24,831 nucleotides of DNA from Pelargonium cotyledonis (taxonomy: Eukaryota > Streptophyta > Magnoliopsida > Geraniales > Geraniaceae). The DNA is taken from positions 1 to 24,831 of the forward strand of contig JAYMTA010000729.1 of NCBI GenBank assembly GCA_036897625.1, in the 5' to 3' direction. The stretch's first letter is position 1. Every line of letters starts with the position of its first letter. Positions 9,458 to 19,523 of this stretch are shown here, piece by piece. Below the pieces are notes generated by a model. The model was not told the origin of the DNA, did not search any database, and worked only from the letters and a program-made list of their open reading frames with translations. The position numbers were made by a program, and so were the translations under genes.

Positions 9458-9725
9458 CTTCTGCTTCGCAATTAGAGCCACTGAGCAGAGAGAAGAAGCA
9501 AAAAAAGGCGAGATTTTTATTTTCACTGTACACAGAAGCAGAGTAGAACAACAGCGTAAATTTTTTGGGTAGCATATATATTAAAATATAGGGTTTTAAT
9601 TCATGATTGTTCTCCTAATTAAATGCTATTATTTTTATTTTTAATTTTATTAAATTTCCCCAAAATGTAGACCCGAGCACACTGGTTAAGATGACAATTC
9701 GAGTTTTTTTAGGGTTGAAAATTAT

Positions 9726-9742
9726 TGGGCTGAACCGGCCCA
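9726..9742 (-). promoter_or_regulatory. Site II-like boxes upstream of the methyltransferase gene
   Basis: TGGGCT (9726-9731) and the reverse-strand TGGGCC (9742-9737) lie about 270-285 bases before the start codon at 9457. Paired TGGGCC/T elements are common in plant promoters of organellar and housekeeping genes and are bound by TCP factors. The function here is inferred. Confidence 0.4.
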
Positions 9743-9779
9743 AATGTAATGTGGTTTGTTCGGGTTGCTTGTCAAGTAT

Positions 9780-10357
9780 TGCATGCATTATGTGCAAATA
9801 CTTCTTAATTTGTCTTATCCGATTATACGTGATAATATAGGGCACATGTAGTACCCATAAATTCACATATTTTTATTGTTCAACTTTTAATCAACTGTAA
9901 AATGTATATCTAAGTTGCGATACGTGTCAGGAATAACATGTAATTTGATCAAATTAAGGGTGTTTTTTGCCCCCATGAAAGGATATCATTTTTATTATAA
10001 TTGTTAACATTGAATTATAAACAATATAGACTACTCTTAAAGTCATCTACATGATAATTCTATTTAACTTGACGATTATCATTTCAAAATATTGATAATT
10101 CTATTTAATTGTTTCTATGAAAATATCTTAATTAGAGAAATTATAATTGACAAAAAAGAGATAAACAAACTCATTTCATTGCATAATATAGCATTGCATC
10201 AAAAATGATGCCCACTTATTCATAATCCTAAAAGCCTCTACAAGATCTCTTTTCGTTCAACAGTTCACAAAACCAGCATAATAGCAAGGCCTAATACTCA
10301 TAATAGCAAGGCCAACAATGCTCTAGTGAAAGAGATTAATCCCAAACAAAACTTGGC
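9780..10357. other. Spacer between methyltransferase promoter and cytosolic PGK 3' end
   Basis: No gene was seen. GATAATTCTATTTAA occurs twice near 10052 and 10093, about 41 bases apart. CATAATAGCAAGGCC occurs twice near 10276 and 10299, inside the presumed PGK 3' UTR. The canonical AATAAA was not found close to the PGK stop. Confidence 0.5.
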
Positions 10358-13300
10358 TTATGCGTCGTTTAGGGCAAGGACTCCGGGAAGTGGTTTACCC
10401 TCTAGAAGCTCCAAGCTGGCGCCACCTCCGGTGGAGATGTGGCTCATCTTGTCTGCAAGCCCTACCTTCTCGACAGCTGCAACTGAGTCGCCTCCTCCAA
10501 TGATGGTGGTCACTCCCTTGCCACTGAGCTCAGCCAGCTTCTTTGCAATTGCCTGCATATAGAAGGAACATAAGTCAATATGCTCAAAACTCGAAAGCAT
10601 AATTTGCTTGCAAAGATTTTCTTAGTGCTTGCATCAGTACCAAGTGACTTTTGTGCACACATTCATTACCACAATCACAATGTGAAATAAGCTTGTTTGA
10701 GCTCACTAATCTTGAAAATGAACTGGCTAATCAACATAGTTATGTTAAATAGGTTAAAATTTGTAATATTTATCATGTTGGAGATTGTCGTGCCAAGCAT
10801 GCTGCTCCTATCATGCAAAGCATGCTAAGCAGTCTTGTGTTCGTGTTTAATTGATCATGATTAACTACTAGAAACTTCCTATCTGAATCAAGCTTTTCAA
10901 TGCATAAACAATCAATTGATACAGAGGATGTGCGCATGGAAGTGAATATTGGTAGTGCATTAAAACAGCCAAGTAAATGTGGGATATTGAGGGCATGTAT
11001 ACCTCAGTTCCTGCTGCAAACTTTTCAAACTCAAACACACCCATAGGTCCGTTCCAAATAACAGTTTGTGTGGTATCCAGAGACTCGCTGAAAGTTTTAA
11101 TGGAATCGGGTCCAATATCTAATCCCATCCAGCCATCTGGGATACTAGTTGCTGGAACGGTCTGAAACATAAAAATGTAATTTTAGAAAACTATTCTTCA
11201 CATGACAAAATTAATAAAACATGAACAATATAATTGAAGTTTAGTGTAGCATACAAACATGTTTAACACAATTAGATGACAATCACAATAAACTTAAAGT
11301 GGCAAAGGCATTAGAACAAACCTTGCTGTTAGCATCAGCAGCGAACTTATCGGCTATGACCACATCAGTAGGAAGCAATAGAGATACTCCTTTGGCCTTG
11401 GCCTTCTCCATTAGAGAGGTTGCGAGGTCAAGCTTGTCCGCCTCCACAAGTGATGACCCAACTGAGTGCCCCTGGGCCTTGTAGAAAGTAAAGATCATAC
11501 CTCCACCCAACAAGAGGACGTTGACCTTCTCCAAGAGGGATTCGATTACTCCAATCTTGGATGATACCTTTGAGCCACCAACAATTGCTGCAAATGGCCT
11601 CTTGGGGTTTGACACAGCTCCAACGAGATAGTCAAGTTCCTAAATAAGAAACCACATAAAGATCCCAAATATTTGTAAGAGATTGTTCACAGAACAGAGA
11701 GGGACATAAAAGAATCTACTATTGTATTCGGTGTGTGCGTTACCATAATTTCAACTAGTGAACTAGGACATTTCATAGAACAAATTAATATCATTTTGAG
11801 TATACATGCAAGCAGTAATAAAGTGTGATAGTCAATGGAAATACTATACCTTCTGCATAAGGAATCCGGCAACAGAAGGCTTCAAATACTTGGCTACTCC
11901 TTCAGTAGAGGCATGAGCCCTGTGAGCAGTGCCAAATGCATCATTCACATAGACATCGGCAAGAGAAGCCAACTTCTTTGCGAATTCTGGGTCGTTCTTC
12001 TCTTCTTCCTTATAGAACCTAACATTTTCAAGAAGTAGAACACCTCCTTCAGGAATTTCGGCAACCATTTTCTCAACTTCAGGGCCAACGCAGTCATTTG
12101 CCATCTTAACCTGTTGAAGAAACAGGTGCAAAAGAAAGTAAGAATACAGATCCCAGATGTAGAAAGAGACAGGAATGAGATCATCTAGTGAATAAGAAAT
12201 GCAAAGAGGGAGGACAAACCTCGACTCCGAGGAGTTCAGACAGCCTTGGCACAAGAGGCTTCAAGCTGTACTTTGGTGTGACACCTTTTGGGCGTCCCTG
12301 AAAAACCAAAATTCAATAGCAACAGTTCTGTAAGTCACTAATTCAGGGCTAATGCAAAAAATAGCATAAATCAAACTATGCATAACGTAACAACCAAAAT
12401 TCAGGCTGTAATGCAGAAGGGTATCGGGACATTCCAAGAAAATTCACTGATTCACAATAGAGATCCATCAATTAGATTTATACTTATCAGGAAACAAAGT
12501 CACATGACAAATCAATATTAGCATCAGAATCATATTTAAAAACTTGCATTGAATAATGAAGTTCTAGTTTCGAATGGTTAGAAAATAATATACATTGATT
12601 CAATATCAATGACTGTCCAAAATATGCAAATTTAATCTATCAAACTTAGATATGCATGTGCATCAAGAATCACATTGTGTAATCAAAATGTTAATAAATG
12701 CATGAGCCACAAGGCTCACAGCCTGAAATAAGCATATAGACATATAGACATAGCAAGTGTAAACCGAAACGGCTTGGCAAACCATACCCTGCGAAATAAT
12801 ATGAAAATTTGATGCACTCAACGTTAAACTAGATGCTTGTTAACTTTAAATCAACCAAAACAGTACCATCATGAATCTAAGTTCTAACAGACATGCAGAC
12901 AGAAAAGGCTTAAAGCTAAGGAATGGAGCAAAAGGTCATGCAATGTAAGACATACAAACAAAAACAACATTTTTCAAATTGATCTCAAGCAATCCAAGCA
13001 AACAAAACTCATAACAAATTTATGAAACACACAACAACAAAGCCATTGCGAATCTAGACATGTATCACCATCAAACAAAACAACTAAATCAGATAAAATG
13101 TAAAACAAATCATAACAAAAGGAAAGTGCCAAACTGACCAATCAACATTTACCAAAACATTTTTCGTGAATCTACACTCTACAGAATCGAGCCAACCCAC
13201 CAACACATATCACAGATATCACAGGAATCTACACAATCAAGCCAAACCCAGAAACTATATCAGAAGAAACCATACACCCATTAGCCCAAAAAATGAAAAC

Positions 13301-13529
13301 AAATAACAAAAAGACGATCCAGATCTCGACGTACCAAATGGCTGCTGAGGATGACCTTAGCACCATGCTCCATCAAGTACTTGATGGTAGGCACAGCAGC
13401 TCGAATCCTAGTATCATCGGTGATCTTGCAGTTATCGTCCAAAGGAACATTAAGATCGACCCTCACGAACACCTTCTTCCCTTTCAAATCAGCCTCCTTC
13501 AAGGTACCAACACTCTTCTTCGTAGCCAT
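10358..13529 (-). CDS. PGK3: Phosphoglycerate kinase, cytosolic
   Basis: Six minus-strand exons: 13529-13335, 12297-12220, 12110-11850, 11639-11322, 11161-11003, 10552-10358, all in phase 0. They give 401 aa, the length of Arabidopsis cytosolic PGK3. The enzyme transfers phosphate between 1,3-bisphosphoglycerate and ADP in glycolysis, and acts in reverse in gluconeogenesis. Substrate-binding residues in the N domain are present: D25 and N27 in [10 protein letters not shown]41, H64 and R67 in SSHLGRPKG, R122 in ENVRF, and AHRAHAS. The C domain has the nucleotide-site motifs GGSKVSSK (199-206), WNGPMGVFE (320-328) and GGGDS (356-360). There is no transit peptide. MATKK is chosen as start by homology; an upstream in-frame Met at 13547 would add six residues. 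It lies about 1.8 kb downstream of, and on the same strand as, the plastid copy. Confidence 0.97.
12298..13334. other. Long intron 1 of cytosolic PGK
   Basis: The first intron is about 1.04 kb, AT-rich, without any ORF or recognisable element. A long first intron in the same place is also present in the plastid copy, but the two intron sequences do not look alike. Confidence 0.7.
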
Positions 13530-13735
13530 CGCAACACCTTCAACCAAAGAAACAACAAAAACAAACCGAAATCAATACAGCAAAAAGAAAAAGAAAACAC
13601 AGATTCTATATATAGATTTGTGGGTTTCGACGTATGGACAGATTCGGCGGAGCTTACGGTGAAAGTCTGGATTTTTGTTTGGTTGAGAGTGAGAGATCGA
13701 AACAGTTGGAGAAAAAGGTGAGGACAAAATGGGAT

Positions 13736-13743
13736 TATTTATA
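13736..13743 (-). promoter_or_regulatory. TATA box of the cytosolic PGK gene
   Basis: On the minus strand the sequence reads CTATAAATAATCC, a close match to the plant TATA consensus, about 207 bases upstream of the start codon at 13529. A start about 30 bases on would give a 5' leader near 175 nt. Confidence 0.65.
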
Positions 13744-13879
13744 GGCGAGAAGGCGCATGATAGGTTCGGTCATGCTAATGTGATCTGAATGCGTAGTGGC
13801 GTGGTGTTTAAGCTAATGGGTCACGCCTTTTCCTTAGGCTCCAAGAGGCCTTTCTTGGGGAGGAGTTTATCTGTAGGCT

Positions 13880-13925
13880 TGGGCCCATATTATCTGAATA
13901 ATGGGCTTTTTAATTGTTTTGGGCT
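13880..13925 (-). promoter_or_regulatory. Cluster of Site II-like TGGGCC/T boxes in the cytosolic PGK promoter
   Basis: TGGGCCCA at 13880-13887, TGGGCT at 13902-13907 and TGGGCT at 13920-13925 cluster 140-190 bases upstream of the TATA box. Such clusters are common in plant housekeeping promoters and bind TCP factors. Function is inferred from motif and position only. Confidence 0.45.
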
Positions 13926-15155
13926 CTCAGTTGTATATTTTACAAACAAAAAAAAATCATGAATTTGTTTTAAAAACAATAAATTTTAAATTTACAACAT
14001 CTACCCATAAAAAAAAATGATATTTTACTGACATACAGTTATACGGGTACACTGTTACATTTATTTGTGTGAAAATGTAACTATACAAAACTACGTGTAG
14101 TTGTCGGGATAAAACTAGAGATTAATTGTATAATAAAAAATGTTTATTGTTCCAGATATGGTTTGACCGCTATTCTATCTACATAATTACATTTTGTTTC
14201 TTAAACGATATTTGAGCTTTTTTACCGTCAGCTGAATGCTAAGCCACTTATAATATCAACTATATTTATTTATATTATCTTTATATTTTGATGTCCACCA
14301 ATATCTAATGTGATTGTTCTTTAGGGAATGCACATTTAAACTTTGAACATTATTTGTGTATTTTATTTATTTATTTATGGCCGTCAATAACTCTTAACAA
14401 AAAAAAATGAAATTTCTTACAAAGAGCAATGCATGTTTGGTATAGACTTTATAATTTTAAAATCACGAGTTAATGTAGCGTATTTATTTACTTGTGTCGT
14501 ACAAATGTGGAGTAGAAAATAAAAATAGCTTCTTTGTGATATTTTTGTGAATTATGTAACTTCCATTATTGCATACACAACAAGATCTGTGGTTGCATCT
14601 CAAGAACAACAACCATGATATCTCATTTTCTCTGTGAATTAGGCTCATGGAGATCACATGATTTTCTCCATTTTCCTTCAATTTGTTAGTTAATGTTTTC
14701 TACAAATAAAAAATAACTATAAAAAAAGGACATTTATTTTGAGAGATTAATTTCTTATCTTTGATTGTAAATAGATTTCTTTTTCAACTTGTTTACAGTC
14801 AAATTAGTTTTATAAAAACCTATTTGCCCATAGATCTAGAGACTTCAAATCATATGAATTTAACAATGATATATGTGATGAAGAACTATGATCTCTAATT
14901 TCCCTCATTTCTGTATTGAGAGTCTGATATAGTGATGTTTCGACGAGAAAAGGAGAAAGAAAAATGTCAGATCGCGTCCACAAATTATGAGCATCTGTCT
15001 ACATACGAGCAGGAATTCGTCGCCTACATGCATAAAACGGTGTCAAAATGCGACTGACATCAACATATTTGCCCTCGTAAGGCGACAGAAGTTTCTTCAT
15101 AAACACGAATTCATAATGGAACCAAAGAGGGCAAGAACAGAAGCAAATAGATCAT
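13926..15155. other. Spacer between the two PGK genes
   Basis: About 1.2 kb of AT-rich DNA between the cytosolic PGK promoter and the plastid PGK 3' UTR. No gene, tRNA or recognisable element was found. The short minus-strand open frame at 14484-14681 resembles nothing I know. Confidence 0.5.
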
Positions 15156-15161
15156 TTTATT
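15156..15161 (-). terminator. Candidate poly(A) signal of plastid PGK
   Basis: Reverse-strand AATAAA lies about 160 bases after the stop codon at 15319, a plausible 3' UTR length. Confidence 0.55.
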
Positions 15162-15318
15162 GAAGAAACTGAGTGGCTCTCCTGGTTAATTCCCACCTTA
15201 TATTGAAGGTGGCAATGAACATTTACAACAAGAACTCGTATTGTAATCTCATTTCCCGTTTTAAAAACCCGACTAAGAACATCAAGATGGAGAAAAAAAA
15301 TTGAATAGAACTATACTC

Positions 15319-18300
15319 TTACGTAGATTCGTCAAGAGCAAGAACACCGGGAAGCTCTTTGCCTTCCAGCAACTCCAAACTGGCACCGCCTCCTGTTGAT
15401 ATGTGGCTCATCAAGGAAGCTACTCCAACTTTTTCTACGGCTGCAACAGAATCTCCACCTCCAATGATGGTCGTGACTCCTTTACCGCTAAGTTCTGCAA
15501 GCTTCTTTGCAACAGACTACAGAAAAAGCACAGGTACAACCAGAAATGGGTTTAGTACAGCACCAAAGAAAGCTCACTCCTAATATTCATTGTATCAAAC
15601 ATGTTAAAGAACGTGCTAGTACAAAACTCTGTCATGCAAATAACATTTTTGCTGGAATTCTCCCTCTGAACCTAAATCAGTGTCCACTTTCTCTAAGTTT
15701 TTTGTACCAAAATAAGTGTTCGCCTTCCATTTTTGACTAGTTAGTTATGCATGAATTACTAACAATATCCCTACGGTAAGTTCGAACCCTGTTAGTTTGT
15801 TACAAAGAGAGCACAAGAAGGTATTATGGGAAAATACCGATCCTAACTTATCCTTAAATATTACAAAAATGGGAAAGTGGAGACTCATGTTGAGATATAA
15901 GATACTACTTGAAACCGTCCTAAGCACGCAAAATAATGAATTCATTGAATGTAAAGACACAAAGATTGGAGACACAGTACACGCATATGATCCCAAATAA
16001 AGCTTCGAGAAAGTAATTATAATATACCTCTGTTCCAACAGCAAACTTGTCAAATTCAAACACTCCCATAGGTCCATTCCAGATAACGGTTTTGGTAGTA
16101 TCCAGAGCCTCGTTAAAGGTCTTAACAGAGTCTGGTCCAATATCCAATCCCATCCAGCCATCAGGTATGGCAGATGATGGCACAACCTATAACGAACAAC
16201 GGAAAATTTAGTGATTTCACTCATAGATAGCATAAAAAAAGTTGGGACGACAAAATTTTAGACAGAAACCTTGCTGTTTGCATCAGGAGCAAACTTGTCT
16301 GCAATTATTACGTCGGTAGGTAAGAGAAGAGAAACTCCCTTTGCCTTGGCCTTTGCAATAAGTGTTGTGGCGAGCTCGAGCTTATCTTCCTCCACCAAAG
16401 AAGAACCCACGGCCAGACCTTGTGCCTTGTAAAAGGTAAAGATCATACCTCCACCAAGAAGTAGGATATCAACTTTCTCTAGGAGTGACTCAATTACTCC
16501 GATCTTTGAGGAGACCTTTGAACCACCCACAATGGCAGCAAACGGTCTTTTGGGGGTTGAAACTGCCCCAACAAGATAATCCAATTCCTAAAAGATGGTA
16601 CAATACATAAAAAATCAGAACATGAAAATTCGATTGATGATCCAGATTTCAAACAATCCTCAACTCCGGCAATGACAAACACGGAAATGTTGAGAATACA
16701 AAAAATGCATTGTACAAAAATTTAGTTCATGCAAAACAATTAGTTCAGAATTGTTTAGAAATATGGACATCAATGACAATAATTTTGTAAGAGAGATTCA
16801 TATAAGAATATCCAAGAGAATAATAGCAAATACAGTTCAAAATCGCCATCATCATGGGGTATGAATTGAAAGTTGATTATTTGACCGGTTTTGATGAAAG
16901 TACATGCCCCAAAACCATAGATTGATCAATAATGAAAGAGAAAGCTCAAAATTTATCACCTTCTGTAAAAGGAAACCAGCAACAGATGGCTTCAAGAATT
17001 TGGTAACCCCCTCAGTTGATGCATGTGCTCTATGTGCAGTACCAAAAGCATCGTTGACATAGAGGTCTGCTAAGGAGGCAAGCTTCTTTGCAAACTCGGG
17101 TTCGTTCTTCTCCTCCTCCTTGTAAAACCTGACATTCTCAAGAAGAAGAACGCTGCCATCAGGAAGTGCCGCCACCAGCTTCTCTACTTCTGGACCAATA
17201 CAGTCATCAGCCTTGACAACCTGTTTTCAGTACAAATTGAAGAAATGTGAAACATATAGATTTGTTTTACTTCTTTTTTCTTGCTCTCCTCGAAGAATAA
17301 TATTAATATCTACCTCAATGCTGAGGAGTTCAGAGAGCCTAGGCACGAGAGGTGACAAACTGAATTTTGGAGTAACACCTTTAGGCCGTCCCTGAAAACC
17401 CAACAAAAAGCACATTATATCAGCCAGCAGCTTACCTTATGCACTTATTACAAGGCCGACACAAAAAATACACTTGTTCATTAGTCAACTACTTCAACTA
17501 CATATTGACTGAGAAAGACTACAAACATAGCATTTTCTTTCCACAACTTTTTTTTCAACACAGAGATTCAATAAACAAAGGGATCGGTGGATCACTACAA
17601 GTGAAAAAACAACCAGAAGATGCTTTATGTCAAAGAATTGAGAAGAGTAAAAAACTATAGTACACAACAGAACTCATAGCATCATCTGAGTGTACACTAT
17701 ATTGATACAATCAGTCGTCCTAATCATAATTTGACGAAGAGGTCGGAGACTCGGAGTGAAGTACATGAAAATGCTACAAAAACTAATGTCTTTTAGCTCT
17801 TAGCAACTAAAAACAGAACTCATACCATCATCAGGGTGCACAATGAACTGATACAAACATTTATTGAGCACTCTAAACAACTCAATGGGTCTTGCTAATC
17901 ATAATTGAGCAAAATAAGTTGAGTGGAGAAAATGAAAATTCTACAAAAGCTAATGTCTTACCAACTAAAAACACATTTCTAAGGAAAAGAGAGCAGAAGG
18001 CTATAGATGTTGCTTAGAGGCTGTAGTTGTGGAAAATGTATCTTATACCAGCAACTCTACAGAATCACAGCAAAAACAACAACAGAAGCAGACTAATCAC
18101 AGCGAAAATCACAGGAAATCTAAAATTCTTGGGAATCATTAAACAATGAAAATGTGATAACATTGACTTAGTAGCTATTTTCCATCACTTCAAAAACTTC
18201 ACTTTCTTTCGTTTCAGCAAAAGTCAAATGCCCCAATACATGAATGATAGCAAGCAAGATCACAAATTTACAAAACCATCAATACGAAGACACAACTTTG

Positions 18301-18779
18301 ACAAAACCTCAGAAATCAAAACCAAAACTGAACACAAACCCACGTACCAAATGGCTTGAGAGAATCACTTTAGCTCCTTTCTCAATCAAATACTTGATCG
18401 TCGGAATCGCAGCTCGAATCCTGGTATCGTCAGTAATATTCTGGCTATCATCCAAAGGTACATTCAAATCAGCTCTCACAAACACCTTCTTCCCCTTCAA
18501 ATCAGCCTCCGTCAAATCTCCGACACTCTTCTTCACCGCCGACACCACCAGCCTCCTCGGAGCTTCAACGGAAACCGACCCAGCCAATCGAGTCCCGGAC
18601 GCCACGTGCTGATAGAAGAGAGGATCGACGGCGGTGAAGCCGAGCCGACGGAGGCCGGAGTTGCGGAGGCTCGAAGAGGGAGAGAAGTGGGCGACAGAGC
18701 GGGAGGCGGAGGCGGATGCGGTGGCGGAAGAGGCGGTTTTGAGGAGAGAGAGGGTGGTGGGAGCTGTAGCAGAAGCCAT
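15319..18779 (-). CDS. PGK1: Phosphoglycerate kinase, chloroplastic
   Basis: Six minus-strand exons: 18779-18348, 17391-17314, 17220-16960, 16587-16270, 16186-16028, 15516-15319, all in phase 0. They give 481 aa, the length of Arabidopsis plastid PGK1. It is a Calvin-cycle enzyme that phosphorylates 3-phosphoglycerate with ATP in the stroma. Residues 1 to about 80 form a transit peptide: [10 protein letters not shown], rich in Ser, Ala and Thr, then RRLVVSA just before [12 protein letters not shown] where the mature enzyme begins. Core motifs match the cytosolic copy: [42 protein letters not shown] and GGGDS. Exons 2 to 5 have exactly the same lengths (78, 261, 318 and 159 nt) as in the cytosolic gene. 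Exon 1 is longer by the transit peptide. Intron 5 carries a MITE and intron 1 a tandem duplication. Confidence 0.97.
15659..15907. mobile_element. Stowaway-like (Tc1/mariner) MITE in plastid PGK intron 5
   Basis: The left end reads CTCCCTCTGAACCTAAATCA then GTGTCCACTTTC, with a second subrepeat GTACCAAAATAAGTGTTCG. The right end, in reverse, is TAGTATCTTATATCTCAACA followed by TGAGTCTCCACTTTCCCA. These are degenerate versions of the CTCCCTCCGTCCCTAAATAAGTGTCCACTTTC terminus. The element is about 249 bp, fully intronic, older than the STR1 copy to judge by its divergence, and has no coding capacity. Confidence 0.7.
17667..17972. repeat. Two-copy tandem duplication (about 146 bp) in plastid PGK intron 1
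   Basis: Copy 1 is about 17667-17812 and copy 2 about 17813-17972. Shared landmarks, in order, are ACAGAACTCATA, CATCATC, TAATCATAATT-GA, GAAAAT, CTACAAAA-CTAATGTCTT and CAACTAAAAACA. The copies differ by many substitutions and small indels. Confidence 0.75.
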
Positions 18780-18952
18780 TTGATGATTTTTTTTAGAGTG
18801 CAGAGAGCTGAGAAAAGAGAAAAGAGTGTCTCTATGTGGAAATGGGTTGATTGGTTGTAGAGAAAGAAAGGGAAAGTGAGAGAGAATGAGAAAAGTGGAC
18901 GTTAAGCACAATGGGGACGATTGGGTAGTGTGTGGAGAGTACCGATTTTTCT

Positions 18953-18958
18953 CTTATC
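18953..18958 (-). promoter_or_regulatory. I-box-like GATAAG upstream of plastid PGK
   Basis: The minus strand reads ACGATAAGAG about 175 bases upstream of the start codon. GATAAG I-boxes are common in promoters of light-regulated photosynthesis genes, which fits a Calvin-cycle enzyme. The leader between here and the ATG is strongly CT-rich (CTTTCCCTTTCTTTCTC), and no TATA box is evident. Function is inferred. Confidence 0.35.
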
Positions 18959-18959
18959 G

Positions 18960-19472
18960 TTGAGGAGAGGTTGAAGATGGTCGATGGTTTTGAGATTGCT
19001 CCGGTTCAATTTGGGACTGTAGTCCGGTTCAAATTGTCCGGCTGGGATTGTTAAAAATTTAATCTGAACCGGTCAACTAAAAATTTGACCAGATCAACCA
19101 TATGAAATATCGTGATGTTACATTACATGATTAGTTAATAGAGAAAATGAATCATCGGTGTGATCGTAAATTATCTTTGGATCATACCCTTCTCAGGTGT
19201 CCGTTCAAACTTCAAAACCTCCTTTTTATCTCTCGAGTATGGTGGCTAGACTCCAAAGACCGTTAGCACGTGCCACACGACATGAGTTTCAATGAGACAA
19301 TCACTAATTTAACATATGAACTTATAAATTTTTTTTAATGTATTGTCAAAATGATATATTCCTTTAATATTTGGTGATGGCTCTAATATATGAGCAATAT
19401 TTTATATTCTGTAGAAAAGAATAATTAAAACTTTAGCCAATACAAATGAACACGTAAGAATTATAACATCAT
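18960..19472. other. Spacer upstream of plastid PGK and downstream of the NAC gene
   Basis: No gene was found. A short imperfect repetition of CCGGTTCAAATT-type sequence lies at about 18999-19065 (GGTTCAATTTGGGACTG, GGTTCAAATTGTCCGGC, GAACCGGTCAAC). The rest is AT-rich and plain. Confidence 0.5.
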
Positions 19473-19478
19473 TTTATT
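19473..19478 (-). terminator. Candidate poly(A) signal of the NAC gene
   Basis: Reverse-strand AATAAA lies 46 bases after the stop codon at 19524. Confidence 0.5.
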
Positions 19479-19523
19479 GATTTAGTTGTGTCTCAGTCAT
19501 TAATGAACTGATCGATATGCATG

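Noticed and set aside
13293-13721. 142-codon plus-strand open frame opposite cytosolic PGK exon 1
   Set aside because: It mirrors the PGK exon and runs into the leader. No family resemblance, and the minus strand is certain.
14484-14681. 65-codon minus-strand open frame in the inter-PGK spacer, considered as a small gene or element remnant
   Set aside because: No recognisable domain, no splice or promoter context, and a composition like its AT-rich surroundings.
10358-18779. Recent gene conversion between the two PGK genes
   Set aside because: Protein motifs are near identical, but silent codon positions differ heavily in the stretch compared and introns do not match.
18606-18860. Gly/Arg-rich plus-strand open frame ([12 protein letters not shown] type)
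   Set aside because: It is the antisense of the Ser/Ala/Thr-rich transit peptide of plastid PGK, which explains the composition.
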